Source: Methylorubrum rhodinum (lineage in GTDB: Bacteria > Pseudomonadota > Alphaproteobacteria > Rhizobiales > Beijerinckiaceae). Taken from it: DNA of 64,000 nucleotides. Position 1 is the first letter of the stretch. Each line of letters opens with the position of its first letter. The stretch covers positions 186,001-250,000 of the forward strand of contig NZ_JACHOP010000005.1 of NCBI RefSeq assembly GCF_014199935.1, read 5' to 3'. The notes under the pieces are model-generated. The model was given only the letters and a program-made list of their open reading frames with translations, ran no database searches and was not told where the DNA came from. Positions 55,047-63,447 of this stretch are shown in pieces. The translations under genes were made by a program, and so were the position numbers.

Positions 55047-55127
55047 GGCCCCGTATCGGAGATCCGTATTCGGCACGCGGCTCCGATCCAGCGGGCCGCA
55101 TCGGCGTCCTTCGAGAACCTGTAGGGC

Positions 55128-55829
55128 TTAACGGAACCCGCCATCATGGATCGCCGAGGCGACGAGCGCCCCGGCCGCGCCGACCTCCTCGAGCCGCGCC
55201 ACGTCCAGGGGGCCACGCACGCCGCCCGCCGCGTAAATCCTTCGGCCACCCGCCCGCGCCAATGCTTGCGAAATCCCCAAAAAATCGGGGCCCGTGCCGG
55301 TGCCGACGCGGCCCAGCGTCATCACGATCACTTCATCGGGCCATGAACCGGCCTCGTCGTGCAGCGCGTCCGGCCCGAGTCGCTCGTCGCCGCGGCTGTC
55401 GAGGGAAAGGACGGCGCGGTTCCCCAGCGCCCGCACGAGCGCGTCGTCGCGCTGGCTCTCGCTGCCGATCACCGGGCGGCCGAGTCCCGTGCCCAGGAAC
55501 CGCTCGACCGCGGCGGCCTGCGAAAACCCGGCATCGACCCAGAGCGCGACGCCGGGGCAGGCGCGGGCCACCGCCTCCAGGCTGGCGCGGTCGGGCGCGG
55601 TGCCGTCCATGATCGCGTCGAGGTCGGCGACGTAGAGGGTGTCGGCGGCGACCGCGTCGAGGAGGCCGCGGGCGACGTCGGCCGGCGCCGAACCCCTGGC
55701 CAAGGGGGTGACGATCGGGGCATAGGCATCGCGCTCGCCCGCGCGGGCGCGGACCACGACGCCGCGGCGCAGATCGATCACCGGGATCAGCCGGAACGGC
55801 GCCGCCCGACCTTGCAGAGCGTGAGACAT
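55128..55829 (-). CDS. HisA-like protein of the C1 island
   Basis: A 233-residue TIM-barrel protein of the HisA/HisF family. It begins FRLIPVIDLRRGVVVRARAG, with LYVADLDAIMDGTAPD, GVALWVDAGFSQ, PVIGSESQRDDALV, VLSLDSRGDERL and YAAGGVRGPLDVARL. It is not the histidine-pathway HisA in context, since no his genes are near; an archaeal-like homologue is conserved in H4MPT islands of methylotrophs. A phosphosugar-type isomerisation in cofactor synthesis is plausible but unproven. Its start is three bases from that of the divergent mfnF homologue. Confidence 0.82.
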   Translation of the reverse strand: MSHALQGRAAPFRLIPVIDLRRGVVVRARAGERDAYAPIVTPLARGSAPADVARGLLDAVAADTLYVADLDAIMDGTAPDRASLEAVARACPGVALWVDAGFSQAAAVERFLGTGLGRPVIGSESQRDDALVRALGNRAVLSLDSRGDERLGPDALHDEAGSWPDEVIVMTLGRVGTGTGPDFLGISQALARAGGRRIYAAGGVRGPLDVARLEEVGAAGALVASAIHDGGFR

Positions 55830-55832
55830 CGC

Positions 55833-56867
55833 GTGAACCGGACTGAGACCAGGATCGTCGGGTGGGATCTCGGCGGGGTGCATGTCAAGGCGGCGCTGAT
55901 CGAGGGCGGCCGCGTGGTCGAGGCGGTGCAGGCCGCCTGCCCGCTCTGGCGCGGCATCCCGGCCCTCGACCGGACGTTTTCGGAATTGCCCGACTGGGCG
56001 CGCGGCGAGGCCGACCACGCCGTCACCATGACGGGCGAGCTGACCGATTGCTTTGCCGACAGGGCGGACGGCGTCGAGAAGCTCTCGGCCTGGGCCGCCG
56101 CCACGCTGAAGGGGCGCGTGCGCGTCTACGCCGGCCGTGCCGGTTTCGTCGCACCCGAAGGCGCGCGCGCGGACTCCGAAAAAATCGCCTCGGCCAACTG
56201 GCACGCCACGGCGGCGCTCGTCGGGCGCTGCCTGCCGCGCGCGCTGCTGGTCGATATCGGCTCGACCACCGCCGACCTGATCCCGATCGTCGAGGGGCGC
56301 CCGGCGGCCACCGGCTACAGCGACGCCGAGCGGCTGGAGACGGGCGAACTCGTCTATACCGGCGTCGTCCGCACGCCGATCCTGGCGTTTGCCACCCACG
56401 CCCCCTGGCGGGGGCGGCGCACCGCGCTGATGGCCGAGACGTTTGCGACCGCCGCCGACATCCATCGGCTGACCGGCGACCTGCCCGAGGGCGCCGACCA
56501 GCAGCACAGCGCCGATCTCAAGGGCAAGTCGCTCGCGGAAACAGAGACGCGGCTGGCCCGCATGGTCGGCCGCGACCGGGGGGAGGGGACCAGCGAAGAG
56601 TGGCGGGCGCTCGCCGCGTGGTTCGCCGAGGCGCAGCTGCGCCCGCTGCACGACGCCGCCGCGGTGCTGCTGTCGCGGCCCGACCTGCCGCCGGATGCGC
56701 CGCTCGTCGTCTGCGGCGCCGGCCGCTTCCTGGCCGAGCGGCTGGCCACCCGGCTCGGGCGCGAGGGGGTGCCGCTCGCCGGCCTCATCGCCGACCGGGT
56801 GGCGGCGGAGGGCTCCGAATGGGTCTCGACCTGCGGGCCGGCGGTGGCGGTGGGGCTGATCGCATGA
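55833..56867 (+). CDS. mfnF: MfnF-like H4MPT-linked C1 transfer pathway protein
   Basis: A 344-residue protein of the hydantoinase/oxoprolinase-related family COG1548. It opens RIVGWDLGGVHVKAALIEGG, has MTGELTDCFADRADGVEKL, GFVAPEGARADSEKIASANW, the phosphate-binding LLVDIGSTTADLIPI and LETGELVYTGVVRTPI. In methanogens MfnF couples aminomethylfuran diphosphate with the glutamyl-tyramine part of methanofuran; the methylotroph uses a tyrosine-based variant. GTG 55833 is the only practical start. Confidence 0.87.
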   Translation: MNRTETRIVGWDLGGVHVKAALIEGGRVVEAVQAACPLWRGIPALDRTFSELPDWARGEADHAVTMTGELTDCFADRADGVEKLSAWAAATLKGRVRVYAGRAGFVAPEGARADSEKIASANWHATAALVGRCLPRALLVDIGSTTADLIPIVEGRPAATGYSDAERLETGELVYTGVVRTPILAFATHAPWRGRRTALMAETFATAADIHRLTGDLPEGADQQHSADLKGKSLAETETRLARMVGRDRGEGTSEEWRALAAWFAEAQLRPLHDAAAVLLSRPDLPPDAPLVVCGAGRFLAERLATRLGREGVPLAGLIADRVAAEGSEWVSTCGPAVAVGLIA

Positions 56868-56923
56868 GGAACGGTTTGCGTTCCGCGCGTTGACCGGGAC
56901 CGAAACGACGAGAGAGGGGAAGA

Positions 56924-57124
56924 ATGAGCGCAGCCCAGAAACTCACCCGAATCCTGGCGACCCGCACGGGGGCGGATGTCGAGCTGGCCTTCGTCACCGA
57001 GGACGGCCGCACCACGCGGGTGCTGGCGAGCGACGAGCAGATCGACCGGCTGGTGGACGAGCTGGAGGACATCCTGAACTCGCCCGCCGAGGACGAACCC
57101 GGCGAGCCGCCCGCGGCGGCGTGA
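56924..57124 (+). CDS. Small acidic conserved protein in the C1 island
   Basis: A 66-residue protein, MSAAQKLTRILATRTGADVE then LAFVTEDGRTTRVLASDEQI and an acidic LVDELEDILNSPAEDEPGEP tail. The layout is a small beta hairpin followed by an amphipathic helix. GAGAGGGGAAG precedes the ATG. It follows mfnF by 56 bases on the same strand, so co-transcription is likely; function unknown. Confidence 0.7.
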   Translation: MSAAQKLTRILATRTGADVELAFVTEDGRTTRVLASDEQIDRLVDELEDILNSPAEDEPGEPPAAA

Positions 57125-57127
57125 CGC

Positions 57128-58063
57128 CTACCTCAGAAAATCGCCGAAGGAGCGCGGCCCGTCGCCGGTCTTCACCGTGCCGGTGACCGTCAGGCTCGTC
57201 GGGTCGATCAGGCTCAGGGAATTGTCGCCCCAGTTGGCGACCACGATCGTCGTGCCGTCGCGGGTCGCGGCGATGCCCTCGGGATGGTCGCCGACATCGA
57301 CGGTGCCGAGTTTCTTCATCGTGGCCGGGTCGAACGCCGTCACGGTGTTGGAATACTGGTCGGTGACGAAGCCGCGCTCTCCCGCAAACGCGATGACGTA
57401 GGGACGCTGGCCGGTGCCGACGCGGCCGGTCTCGCGGCCCGCCGCGATGTCGATGGCTGAGACGTCGTCGGACAGGACGTTGGCGGTGTAGGCGCGCGTG
57501 CCGTCGGGCGAGAGCGTCAGGCCGAACGGGTGGGTGCCGACCGCGATGCGCCGCGTCTCCTTGCGGGTGGCGACATCGATCACCGAGACGGAATCGGATT
57601 CGCGGTTGGCGACCAGCAGCGTCGCCCCGTCCGGCGTCACGGCGATGCCCGAGGGCGATTTGCCGGTGGCGATCTCGCCGTCGAGCGCGACGCCGTCCGA
57701 CGTGGCGCGCAGCACGAACACCCGCTCGGCGAACCAGTCGGCGACGTAGACCTCGCCCGATTTCGGATTGACCCCGACGCCGAGGGGACCGCCGGGCAGG
57801 GCAAGTTCGGACAGGACCTTTTCGTTGGCGAGGTCGATCACCGTGACGCCGTGGCCCTCGGGCCGGGTGACGTAGGCGCGCGCCCGGTCGGGCGAGAGCG
57901 CAATGCCGGCTGGCGCGCCCGCGACGGGGATCGTGTGCAGGATTTTTTGGGTCGCGAGATCGACGATCTCGACGGCGTTGCCGAGTTGCGTCGTGACGAT
58001 GGCCTCTTGGGCCGGGGCGGGGGTGGCCGCGAGTAGGAGCAGGCTCAGCGAGAGCCGCTGCAC
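57128..58063 (-). CDS. Exported YVTN-type beta-propeller protein, PQQ-dehydrogenase-associated type
   Basis: About 311 residues with a signal peptide (LSLSLLLLAATPAPAQ). It consists of repeated YVTN-type units such as AIVTTQLGNAVEIVDLATQK, AYVTRPEGHGVTVIDLANEK, TLLVANRESDSVSVIDVATRK and TIVVANWGDNSLSLIDPTSL, forming a seven-bladed propeller. Similar proteins (TIGR03866-like) occur with quinoprotein dehydrogenase gene sets. The start is GTG 58063, behind GGGAGGG. Its stop is three bases from the convergent small-protein gene. Confidence 0.82.
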   Translation of the reverse strand: MQRLSLSLLLLAATPAPAQEAIVTTQLGNAVEIVDLATQKILHTIPVAGAPAGIALSPDRARAYVTRPEGHGVTVIDLANEKVLSELALPGGPLGVGVNPKSGEVYVADWFAERVFVLRATSDGVALDGEIATGKSPSGIAVTPDGATLLVANRESDSVSVIDVATRKETRRIAVGTHPFGLTLSPDGTRAYTANVLSDDVSAIDIAAGRETGRVGTGQRPYVIAFAGERGFVTDQYSNTVTAFDPATMKKLGTVDVGDHPEGIAATRDGTTIVVANWGDNSLSLIDPTSLTVTGTVKTGDGPRSFGDFLR

Positions 58064-58068
58064 CAAAA

Positions 58069-58289
58069 CCCTCCCCCCACCCAATCTCGGGCTTGCCCGA
58101 GATTGGTCACCATCTGCCCAAGTCGGGCAGGCCCGACTTGGGTGGGGGAGGGTGCCTGCGGAGCGGGCGGGTGAGAGGACCGACAGTGCCGCTTGGCCGC
58201 CCTCTGTCGGCCATCTCCGGAAGCGGGGTTTCCCCTCTCCCGACCCCCTTCGGGGGCCACCCTCCCCCGCATAGGGGGGAGGGGGTTGG
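58069..58289. repeat. Palindromic repeat, family C, copy 2
   Basis: Same plan as 50770: hairpins AATCTCGGGCTTGCCCGAGATT and CAAGTCGGGCAGGCCCGACTTG, then GGGGGAGGGTGCCTGCGGAG and a right end GGGGGCCACCCTCCCCCGC. It fills most of the gap between the MxaD-like and YVTN genes. Confidence 0.85.
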
Positions 58290-58345
58290 CGGCGCGCTTG
58301 TCCGAGCAACATCATCGAGCGCGCCGCCTGCATCATCGTGAAAAC

Positions 58346-58876
58346 CTACGAACCCTTCTCGGCCTTGGCCTTCACGTTTTCCAGGCTCGCCTTGTAGAGG
58401 CCGAGCACGGCCTTCTTCGAGGCCTCGTCGTTGAGGTCCGGCGGCGGATCGTTGTTCATGTAGCCGCGGTAGAACGCGCCCTTCCAGGTCAGCTTGGTCT
58501 TTGAGCCGTCGCCCTCGACCTCGACGGTGGAGGAATAGTCGTTCACCGGCAGGGTCTTCACGTCGACCTTGGTGATCCGGTACATGTAGGTCTTCTTCTC
58601 GGCGTCGTACTTGGCGAGCTCTTCCTCGACCGTGGCGCCGCCCTTGAGGGTCAGCGTGCGGGTCGCCTTGACCTCGTTGCCGCCCTTGCCCTCGGTCTTC
58701 TCGACGACCGGGATCCAGCTGCCGTCCTGGAAATTGCCGACGATGGCCCAAACCTTGTCGGCCGGGGCGTTGATCTCGATCGACTCCGAGACCTTCTGGC
58801 GGGACGGGCCGTGGGCCTGGGCCGCGAAGGTCACCGTGGCGAGCGCCGCGACTGCGGCGAGCGTCTTGAATCGCAT
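58346..58876 (-). CDS. MxaD-like periplasmic SRPBCC protein
   Basis: A 176-residue protein with a signal peptide (FKTLAAVAALATVTFAAQA) and a START/Bet v1-type SRPBCC domain: KVSESIEINAPADKVWAIVG, FQDGSWIPVVEKTEGKGG and VEVEGDGSKTKLTWKGAFYR. MxaD of M. extorquens has the same length class and fold and helps electron transfer from methanol dehydrogenase to cytochrome cL. This would be a paralogue outside the mxa operon. GGAGGAG precedes the ATG. It lies upstream of the YVTN gene on the same strand. Confidence 0.82.
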   Translation of the reverse strand: MRFKTLAAVAALATVTFAAQAHGPSRQKVSESIEINAPADKVWAIVGNFQDGSWIPVVEKTEGKGGNEVKATRTLTLKGGATVEEELAKYDAEKKTYMYRITKVDVKTLPVNDYSSTVEVEGDGSKTKLTWKGAFYRGYMNNDPPPDLNDEASKKAVLGLYKASLENVKAKAEKGS

Positions 58877-59042
58877 TCTCTTCTTCTCCTCCCGTGGGGC
58901 GCTGCCGGAGGGCGGCGCCGCGTCACCCCTCAGTCGATGCGTTCCCACACATCGCCCGCGGCGTCGACTTGGCCAGAGGGCCCGAGCCTCCGCTCACGAA
59001 AAATTTGTGGCCGAGCCGGCTGCGATCCGCCTTTTCCGACCG

Positions 59043-59627
59043 TCATGAGGCCGGCAGGACCCGCTCGCTGCGCCCGAGCGCGGCCGCGACCTTGTCCTCG
59101 ATCCAGTCCCAGGCCTCGCGCTCGGGCGGACCGGCGGTCTTCTGGATGGCGATGGCGTGGTAGGCCATCTCCGTCAGGATCTTGTCCGGCTCCAGCATGT
59201 GCAGCCGGGTCGAGAGGATCGCGGCCTCGATCACGGCCGCTTGCGCCCGGTTGTAGCCGATGAACGGCACGTGGCTCTGCGCATGGACCATGCGACCGCG
59301 GTAGCGCGGGCGGGTCTCGTCGTCCTCGATTCCCGCCACCTCGAACTCGGCATGGCCGAAGCAGTCCGCGAGCCGCTTGCCGGGGATTTTTTCACAGTCG
59401 ACGACAGGCCAGTCGCGGCGACCCGTGACCACGCCGGCGATCACCCGCACGTCGCTGGGGGCCGAGGCGCAGAAATAGGGCCGCTCGGTCAGGTTGGCGA
59501 TGGTCGGCGAGGGCCGGAACGGGGCGAGCACGAAATCCTCGCCCTCGCGGATCAGGCCGAACGGCACGAGGTGCATCGCGCCGTCCGCCGAGAGGGTGGT
59601 GACGACGGTCTCCAGGATCAGCGGCAT
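59043..59627 (-). CDS. DUF447 flavin-reductase-like protein of the C1 island
   Basis: A 194-residue DUF447 protein. It starts MPLILETVVTTLSADGAMHL, with FVLAPFRPSPTIANLTERPY, RRDWPVVDCEKIPGKRLADCF and IGYNRAQAAVIEAAILSTRL. The FMN-binding split-barrel fold is typical; archaeal members occur in methanogens. It lies four bases after the DHPS-like gene, the last gene of a four-gene methylofuran/H4MPT operon. Its reaction is unknown. Confidence 0.82.
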   Translation of the reverse strand: MPLILETVVTTLSADGAMHLVPFGLIREGEDFVLAPFRPSPTIANLTERPYFCASAPSDVRVIAGVVTGRRDWPVVDCEKIPGKRLADCFGHAEFEVAGIEDDETRPRYRGRMVHAQSHVPFIGYNRAQAAVIEAAILSTRLHMLEPDKILTEMAYHAIAIQKTAGPPEREAWDWIEDKVAAALGRSERVLPAS

Positions 59628-59631
59628 CGGC

Positions 59632-61209
59632 TCACCCCCGCTCCTCGTCCGGCACCAGCCGGCCGCAGACGATGCGCGCAGCCTTCGGCTCGCTGAGCGT
59701 GTCGCGGGCTTCCTCCGAGCCACGGCCGGACTCGGTCTGCGGCCCGGCGGCATCCTGTTCGGCTGGGATCGCCGCCGCGCGGGCGGCCTCCGGCGCCTCG
59801 GGGCCGCTGTGGCGCGTATGCGCCGCCTTCTTCGTCGGGCCGGCCTGCTTGAAGGCGGTGGTGTCCTGCTGGTCGCGGTCGGCGGCGCAGCCCCAGTCGA
59901 GCGGCTCGTCCTGCACGTAGCGTTTTCCGAGGCGGAACGCGGTCTCGGCCTTGGTCAGCTCGCCCCCGAGATAGAAGGCGTGGGCGCCGTCGCTTTCCAC
60001 GCTCAGATCGGGGAAGAAGGCCATCGCGTCGGTGCCGGTCTTGTGAATGTCGCGGTTGAAGACGTGGATGCCGTCCTCGGCCACCGCGATGCGGTAGTTC
60101 GGATCGCGCACGTCGGCGGCCTGCGCCGCGATCTCGTCCGGGGTCTGCACGAAGGGGCGCTTGTCGTGAAGTGCCAGTAGCTCCCGGCCGTAGCCCTTGG
60201 GCAGGGCCGCATCGGCCTTGGCCGCGTACATCACCCGGCGGGCCGCGTCGTGCTCCTCGACGGTGCGGCGGGTGTGGTTCGAGACCTGCACGATCAGCAC
60301 GTTGCCGATGGCGAGTTCCGAGCACATGCCGACGAGGAGCGCGGTGACGCCGAGGCTGTCGGCCTCGGTGAGTTCGGTGAGGTTGCCGGTGCCCATCATC
60401 ATCGCGATGTCGGGCCAGCGGGCGCGGGTGTCGCGGTAGCGGGCGATGGAATCGACGAAGCCGAAATGGATCGGCTCGAGGATCGGGTCGGCCAGGAACG
60501 GTTTCCCGGCCTTCACCATCCGCTCGATGGCGCGGTCGAGCGAGGGCAGGTCGTCGGGGCGCATCGGCACGAGGACGGGCACCGCGTCGGTCTCGAAGGC
60601 GAGGTCCAGCGTCTCCTCGTTGAGGCTGAGCAGGAAGTCGGCCCCGGCCCTGGCACCGCGGGTGAGTTCGTCGAGGGAGAAGGAATCGACGCTGACCTTG
60701 AGCCCCGCCGCCTTGAGGCCGCGCACGCTCTCTTCGAGATGCGGAAAGTCGGTGTCGGGCAGCCCGCCGAGATCGATCACGTCCGCGCCCTTGGCCGCCA
60801 ACTCCAGGCCCTTTGCGACGATCTCGTCCGGCGTCATCTTCGAGGCATCGACGATCTCGGAGAAGATGCGCAGATCGTGGCGCGAGAGATCGACCTTGCG
60901 GGCGGTGAGCCCGAGATAGGCCGGCAGATCGACCACCTCGTCCGGCCCCCGCTCCACCGGCAGGCCGAAATGCTCTGCCAGTGCCTGCGGGTTCGCCCGG
61001 CAGCGGCCGGGCAGGACGATGCGGGTCGCACCCTCGGGCATTTTCACGCGGCGCTTGATGATCTCCTCGGTCATCAGCGCGGCGACCTTCACGCCGGCAT
61101 CCGCGATCGACCAGACGTAGCGCTCGCCCGGCAGGCTCGCGGCGACCTTTTCGAGCCGGGCATGGGCCAGTTTGCCGGTGATGAAGACGAGATGTTCGGG
61201 CGCGCTCAT
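59632..61209 (-). CDS. Dihydropteroate synthase-like protein of the C1 island
   Basis: A 525-residue protein. Residues 1-130 are an N-terminal domain (HLVFITGKLAHARLEKVAAS), followed by a DHPS-type TIM barrel: KMTPDEIVAKGLELAAKGAD, VIDLGGLPDTDFPH, LKVSVDSFSLDELTRGARAG, FLADPILEPIHFGFVDSIAR and MMGTGNLTELTEAD. The C-terminus has ADRDQQDTTAFKQAGPTKKA and a charged tail. Archaeal homologues are candidates for H4MPT synthesis. The start codon overlaps the mfnE stop by four bases. Exact reaction unproven. Confidence 0.85.
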   Translation of the reverse strand: MSAPEHLVFITGKLAHARLEKVAASLPGERYVWSIADAGVKVAALMTEEIIKRRVKMPEGATRIVLPGRCRANPQALAEHFGLPVERGPDEVVDLPAYLGLTARKVDLSRHDLRIFSEIVDASKMTPDEIVAKGLELAAKGADVIDLGGLPDTDFPHLEESVRGLKAAGLKVSVDSFSLDELTRGARAGADFLLSLNEETLDLAFETDAVPVLVPMRPDDLPSLDRAIERMVKAGKPFLADPILEPIHFGFVDSIARYRDTRARWPDIAMMMGTGNLTELTEADSLGVTALLVGMCSELAIGNVLIVQVSNHTRRTVEEHDAARRVMYAAKADAALPKGYGRELLALHDKRPFVQTPDEIAAQAADVRDPNYRIAVAEDGIHVFNRDIHKTGTDAMAFFPDLSVESDGAHAFYLGGELTKAETAFRLGKRYVQDEPLDWGCAADRDQQDTTAFKQAGPTKKAAHTRHSGPEAPEAARAAAIPAEQDAAGPQTESGRGSEEARDTLSEPKAARIVCGRLVPDEERG

Positions 61210-61940
61210 GCGGCCTCACTGACGGAGTCGGGGCCGCGCACCACGATCTGGCCGGGATAGAGGGCGGCGAAAAGCGGGAAGGCCGCGTCCACGAGGCCGA
61301 GCGCGGCGAGCGCTTCCGGGTCGGTGGTGGGCACGGGCGCGGATTTTTCCAGGATGCAGCGGCCTGCGCCGAGGCGGGTCGCGAGCCAGAGCGCGAGGCT
61401 GTCGGAGGTGATGTCCCAGCTCTCCGGGATGTCCGGGCAACCGGCCTTCAGCGCGGCCGGGTCCCAGACGATCGCGCGGCCTTGGGCGAGGGCCTCAGCC
61501 ACGGCCTCCACGCTGGCGGCGATGGCGAGGCGCGGTTCGAGACTGCAAAACACCTCGGCCATGCGGCCCATGGCGTCGAGGGCGAGGCGGTGGGCCAGCG
61601 CGTCGTCGAAGCCCAGCGCCGTCTGGGCGGTCCGTACCGCGTCGGCGAAGGGGCCGCCGCCGGGGACGATGGCGACGCTGTCCTCGGCGCAACGAGCGAG
61701 AACAGCGCACAGGCGGGCGCGGTCGGAAACGAGGCTGCCGCCGACCTTGACCACGCGCCAATCCCTCCCCCCTCCGCGGGGGAGGGTGCCTGCGGAGCAG
61801 GCGGGAGAGGGGAGCGACGGTGCCGCTTGGCTGCGGTCGAAGGCGAGTTCTCCGGAAGCGTCGCTCCCCTCTCCCGACTCCCTTCGGGGGCCACCCTCTC
61901 CCGCGGAGGGGGGAGGGGATTTGGCGTCGCGCCCGTTCAT
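61206..61940 (-). CDS. mfnE: MfnE-like amino acid kinase-fold protein with an in-frame repeat near the N-terminus
   Basis: About 244 residues if started at ATG 61940, whose first base is the last base of the mfnB stop codon (TGATG). The kinase part begins DWRVVKVGGSLVSDRARLCA, with VAIVPGGGPFADAVRTAQTA and SWDITSDSLALWLATRLGA, as in aspartokinase-fold MfnE, which phosphorylates aminomethylfuran phosphate to the diphosphate. A family C repeat of about 160 bases is translated in frame between MNGRDA and the first kinase strand. An internal GTG at 61754 could give a short form without it. Confidence 0.83.
   Translation of the reverse strand: MNGRDAKSPPPSAGEGGPRRESGEGSDASGELAFDRSQAAPSLPSPACSAGTLPRGGGRDWRVVKVGGSLVSDRARLCAVLARCAEDSVAIVPGGGPFADAVRTAQTALGFDDALAHRLALDAMGRMAEVFCSLEPRLAIAASVEAVAEALAQGRAIVWDPAALKAGCPDIPESWDITSDSLALWLATRLGAGRCILEKSAPVPTTDPEALAALGLVDAAFPLFAALYPGQIVVRGPDSVSEAA
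61760..61918. repeat. Palindromic repeat, family C, copy 3, inside the mfnE homologue
   Basis: CCCTCCCCCCTCCGCGGGGGAGGGTGCCTGCGGAG and AGGGGAGCGACGG at one end mirror CGTCGCTCCCCTCTCCCG and GGCCACCCTCTCCCGCGGAG at the other. Read on the minus strand it is an open frame encoding SPPPSAGEGGPRRE and PSLPSPACSAGTLPRG. Confidence 0.86.
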
Positions 61941-62641
61941 CACGCGGCGTCGGCGCGGCGCGGCATCCGCAAAGCGGCGACGGCCTCGGCGATGCGAGCC
62001 TCTTCCAAATCCTGGCGCCGGTCGCCGCCGCGGCAGAGACCGCCGCGGAAGCCGAGATAGTCGGGGCCGAGCGCGGCGAGCGCCGGAATGTCGGCCAGTC
62101 GCAGGGAGCCGGCGAGCCCGCTCATCAGCCCGGAGCCGCGGCAGGCGGCGACGAAGGCGGAGAGTTTTGCCGCCGGCAGGATGTCGCGCAGGCCGGTGCC
62201 GCTTTTGCCCCGCGTGTCGATCATCGCGCCGGAAAACCCCGCCGCCGCGAGACGCGCCGGAAGATCGGCCCCATCGAAGGAATCCTCGGCGAAGACGACG
62301 CCGATCAGCCGGCCCGGCGCCGCGGCGGCGGCTTCCGTGAGCGCGGCGTCGGACGCAGATCCGACCGCGATCTTGATCCAGCGCGGGCCCGCAACCGCCA
62401 TCGCGGCGACCGCGCTCGCGAGGTTGGTCCCCGTGCCGTCGCCCGCGACCGCGCTGGTGATCGCCCGCCCGTCGATCGCCGCGACGATTTCTTGAACCTT
62501 CGCGGCTGGCAGCGCGCCCAAGGCGCCCCGCTCGGGATCCTTGGCATCGATCAAATCGGCGCCTGCGCGCAGCGCGACGCGCGCTTCCGCGGCATCGCGG
62601 ACGCTGACGAGGAGCCGGACGGGGGGGGACACCTGGGACAC
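61940..62641 (-). CDS. mfnB: (5-formylfuran-3-yl)methyl phosphate synthase
   Basis: A 233-residue DUF556 TIM-barrel enzyme. It makes the furan ring of methanofuran/methylofuran from two glyceraldehyde 3-phosphate molecules. The catalytic Lys region is GADLIDAKDPERGALGAL; further conserved segments are TSAVAGDGTGTNLA, RWIKIAVGS and GAMIDTRGKSGTGLRDIL. GTG 62641 starts the frame, with a second GTG nine bases on. It is the first gene of the mfnB, mfnE, DHPS-like, DUF447 operon, all with overlaps or gaps under five bases. Confidence 0.92.
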   Translation of the reverse strand: MSQVSPPVRLLVSVRDAAEARVALRAGADLIDAKDPERGALGALPAAKVQEIVAAIDGRAITSAVAGDGTGTNLASAVAAMAVAGPRWIKIAVGSASDAALTEAAAAAPGRLIGVVFAEDSFDGADLPARLAAAGFSGAMIDTRGKSGTGLRDILPAAKLSAFVAACRGSGLMSGLAGSLRLADIPALAALGPDYLGFRGGLCRGGDRRQDLEEARIAEAVAALRMPRRADAA

Positions 62642-62714
62642 GGGAACGCTTAAACGCTCGGACGGGGCGCCTGCGCAAGTCCTCGCGCGAGCATGCCGGG
62701 ATCGCCGAGAGGCG

Positions 62715-63251
62715 TTACGAGCGGCCCGGCAGCGGCTCGGCCAGCAGGCGGTTCTTCACGATCCAGCGCGCGGCGTGGGACCAGTCGTCGTCGGTGTTGG
62801 CCCGGATCGTCACCTGGCCCTGCCTCACGACCTTGCCGCTCTCGGCCTCGCTGATGGTGACGACGAGGTTGAACAGCTGGTTGGAGCCCTTGTCGGCGAA
62901 CGCCGTCACGGCGAGTTCGGCGCCCAGCGCCTTGGCGATGGGCGAGACGCAGCCGTTGCACTTGTAGAGCGGGCTCTCCTTGCGGATTTCCTCCGCCTGA
63001 GGCGCCAGATCGACGCTCTCGATCCCGGCCTTCTCGGTCAACTGCGCCTTCAGCACGTCGGTGACGAGGCCGAGCCGCTTCTGGTCGGCGGGGGCGGGCT
63101 TGCGGCCGTAGGCGAGCGTCGGGTCGTTCAGCTCGGCGGGGAAGATCGCGGCCTTGCGCGCGCCCTCGGCCGAAGCGACGCCGCCAAGGAGCGGCAGCAG
63201 CGCGAGCGCCAGGGCGTGACGGCGGACGGCCGGGTGGGCGCGCAGTCTCAT
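62715..63251 (-). CDS. Exported DUF2380-like protein
   Basis: A 178-residue protein with a signal peptide (ALALALLPLLGGVASAEG). The mature part, KAAIFPAELNDPTLAYGRKP, YKCNGCVSPIAKALGAELAV and LFNLVVTISEAESGKVVRQG, matches secreted DUF2380 proteins of methylotrophs, which have a TolB-like N-terminal domain. Divergent from the downstream binding protein, with which it is likely functionally linked in PQQ-dehydrogenase gene sets. Function unknown. Confidence 0.78.
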   Translation of the reverse strand: MRLRAHPAVRRHALALALLPLLGGVASAEGARKAAIFPAELNDPTLAYGRKPAPADQKRLGLVTDVLKAQLTEKAGIESVDLAPQAEEIRKESPLYKCNGCVSPIAKALGAELAVTAFADKGSNQLFNLVVTISEAESGKVVRQGQVTIRANTDDDWSHAARWIVKNRLLAEPLPGRS

Positions 63252-63447
63252 GAGGGGACAGCCTCGACGTCTCGTCGCGGCCTGAGGCGCCGCACGGCAA
63301 AATATCTCGGGCGGCCGGAGGATTTGGCAACGGCCCGCGCGCATCGTCCCGGTCGGCTCACGCACTTGTTCGCCGGCCATGTCTTAGAAAAATCTTATGT
63401 TTTCGCCGTTGAGGCGGGGCGGGCAATGTTGCTAGCGTTGTGCCTGC

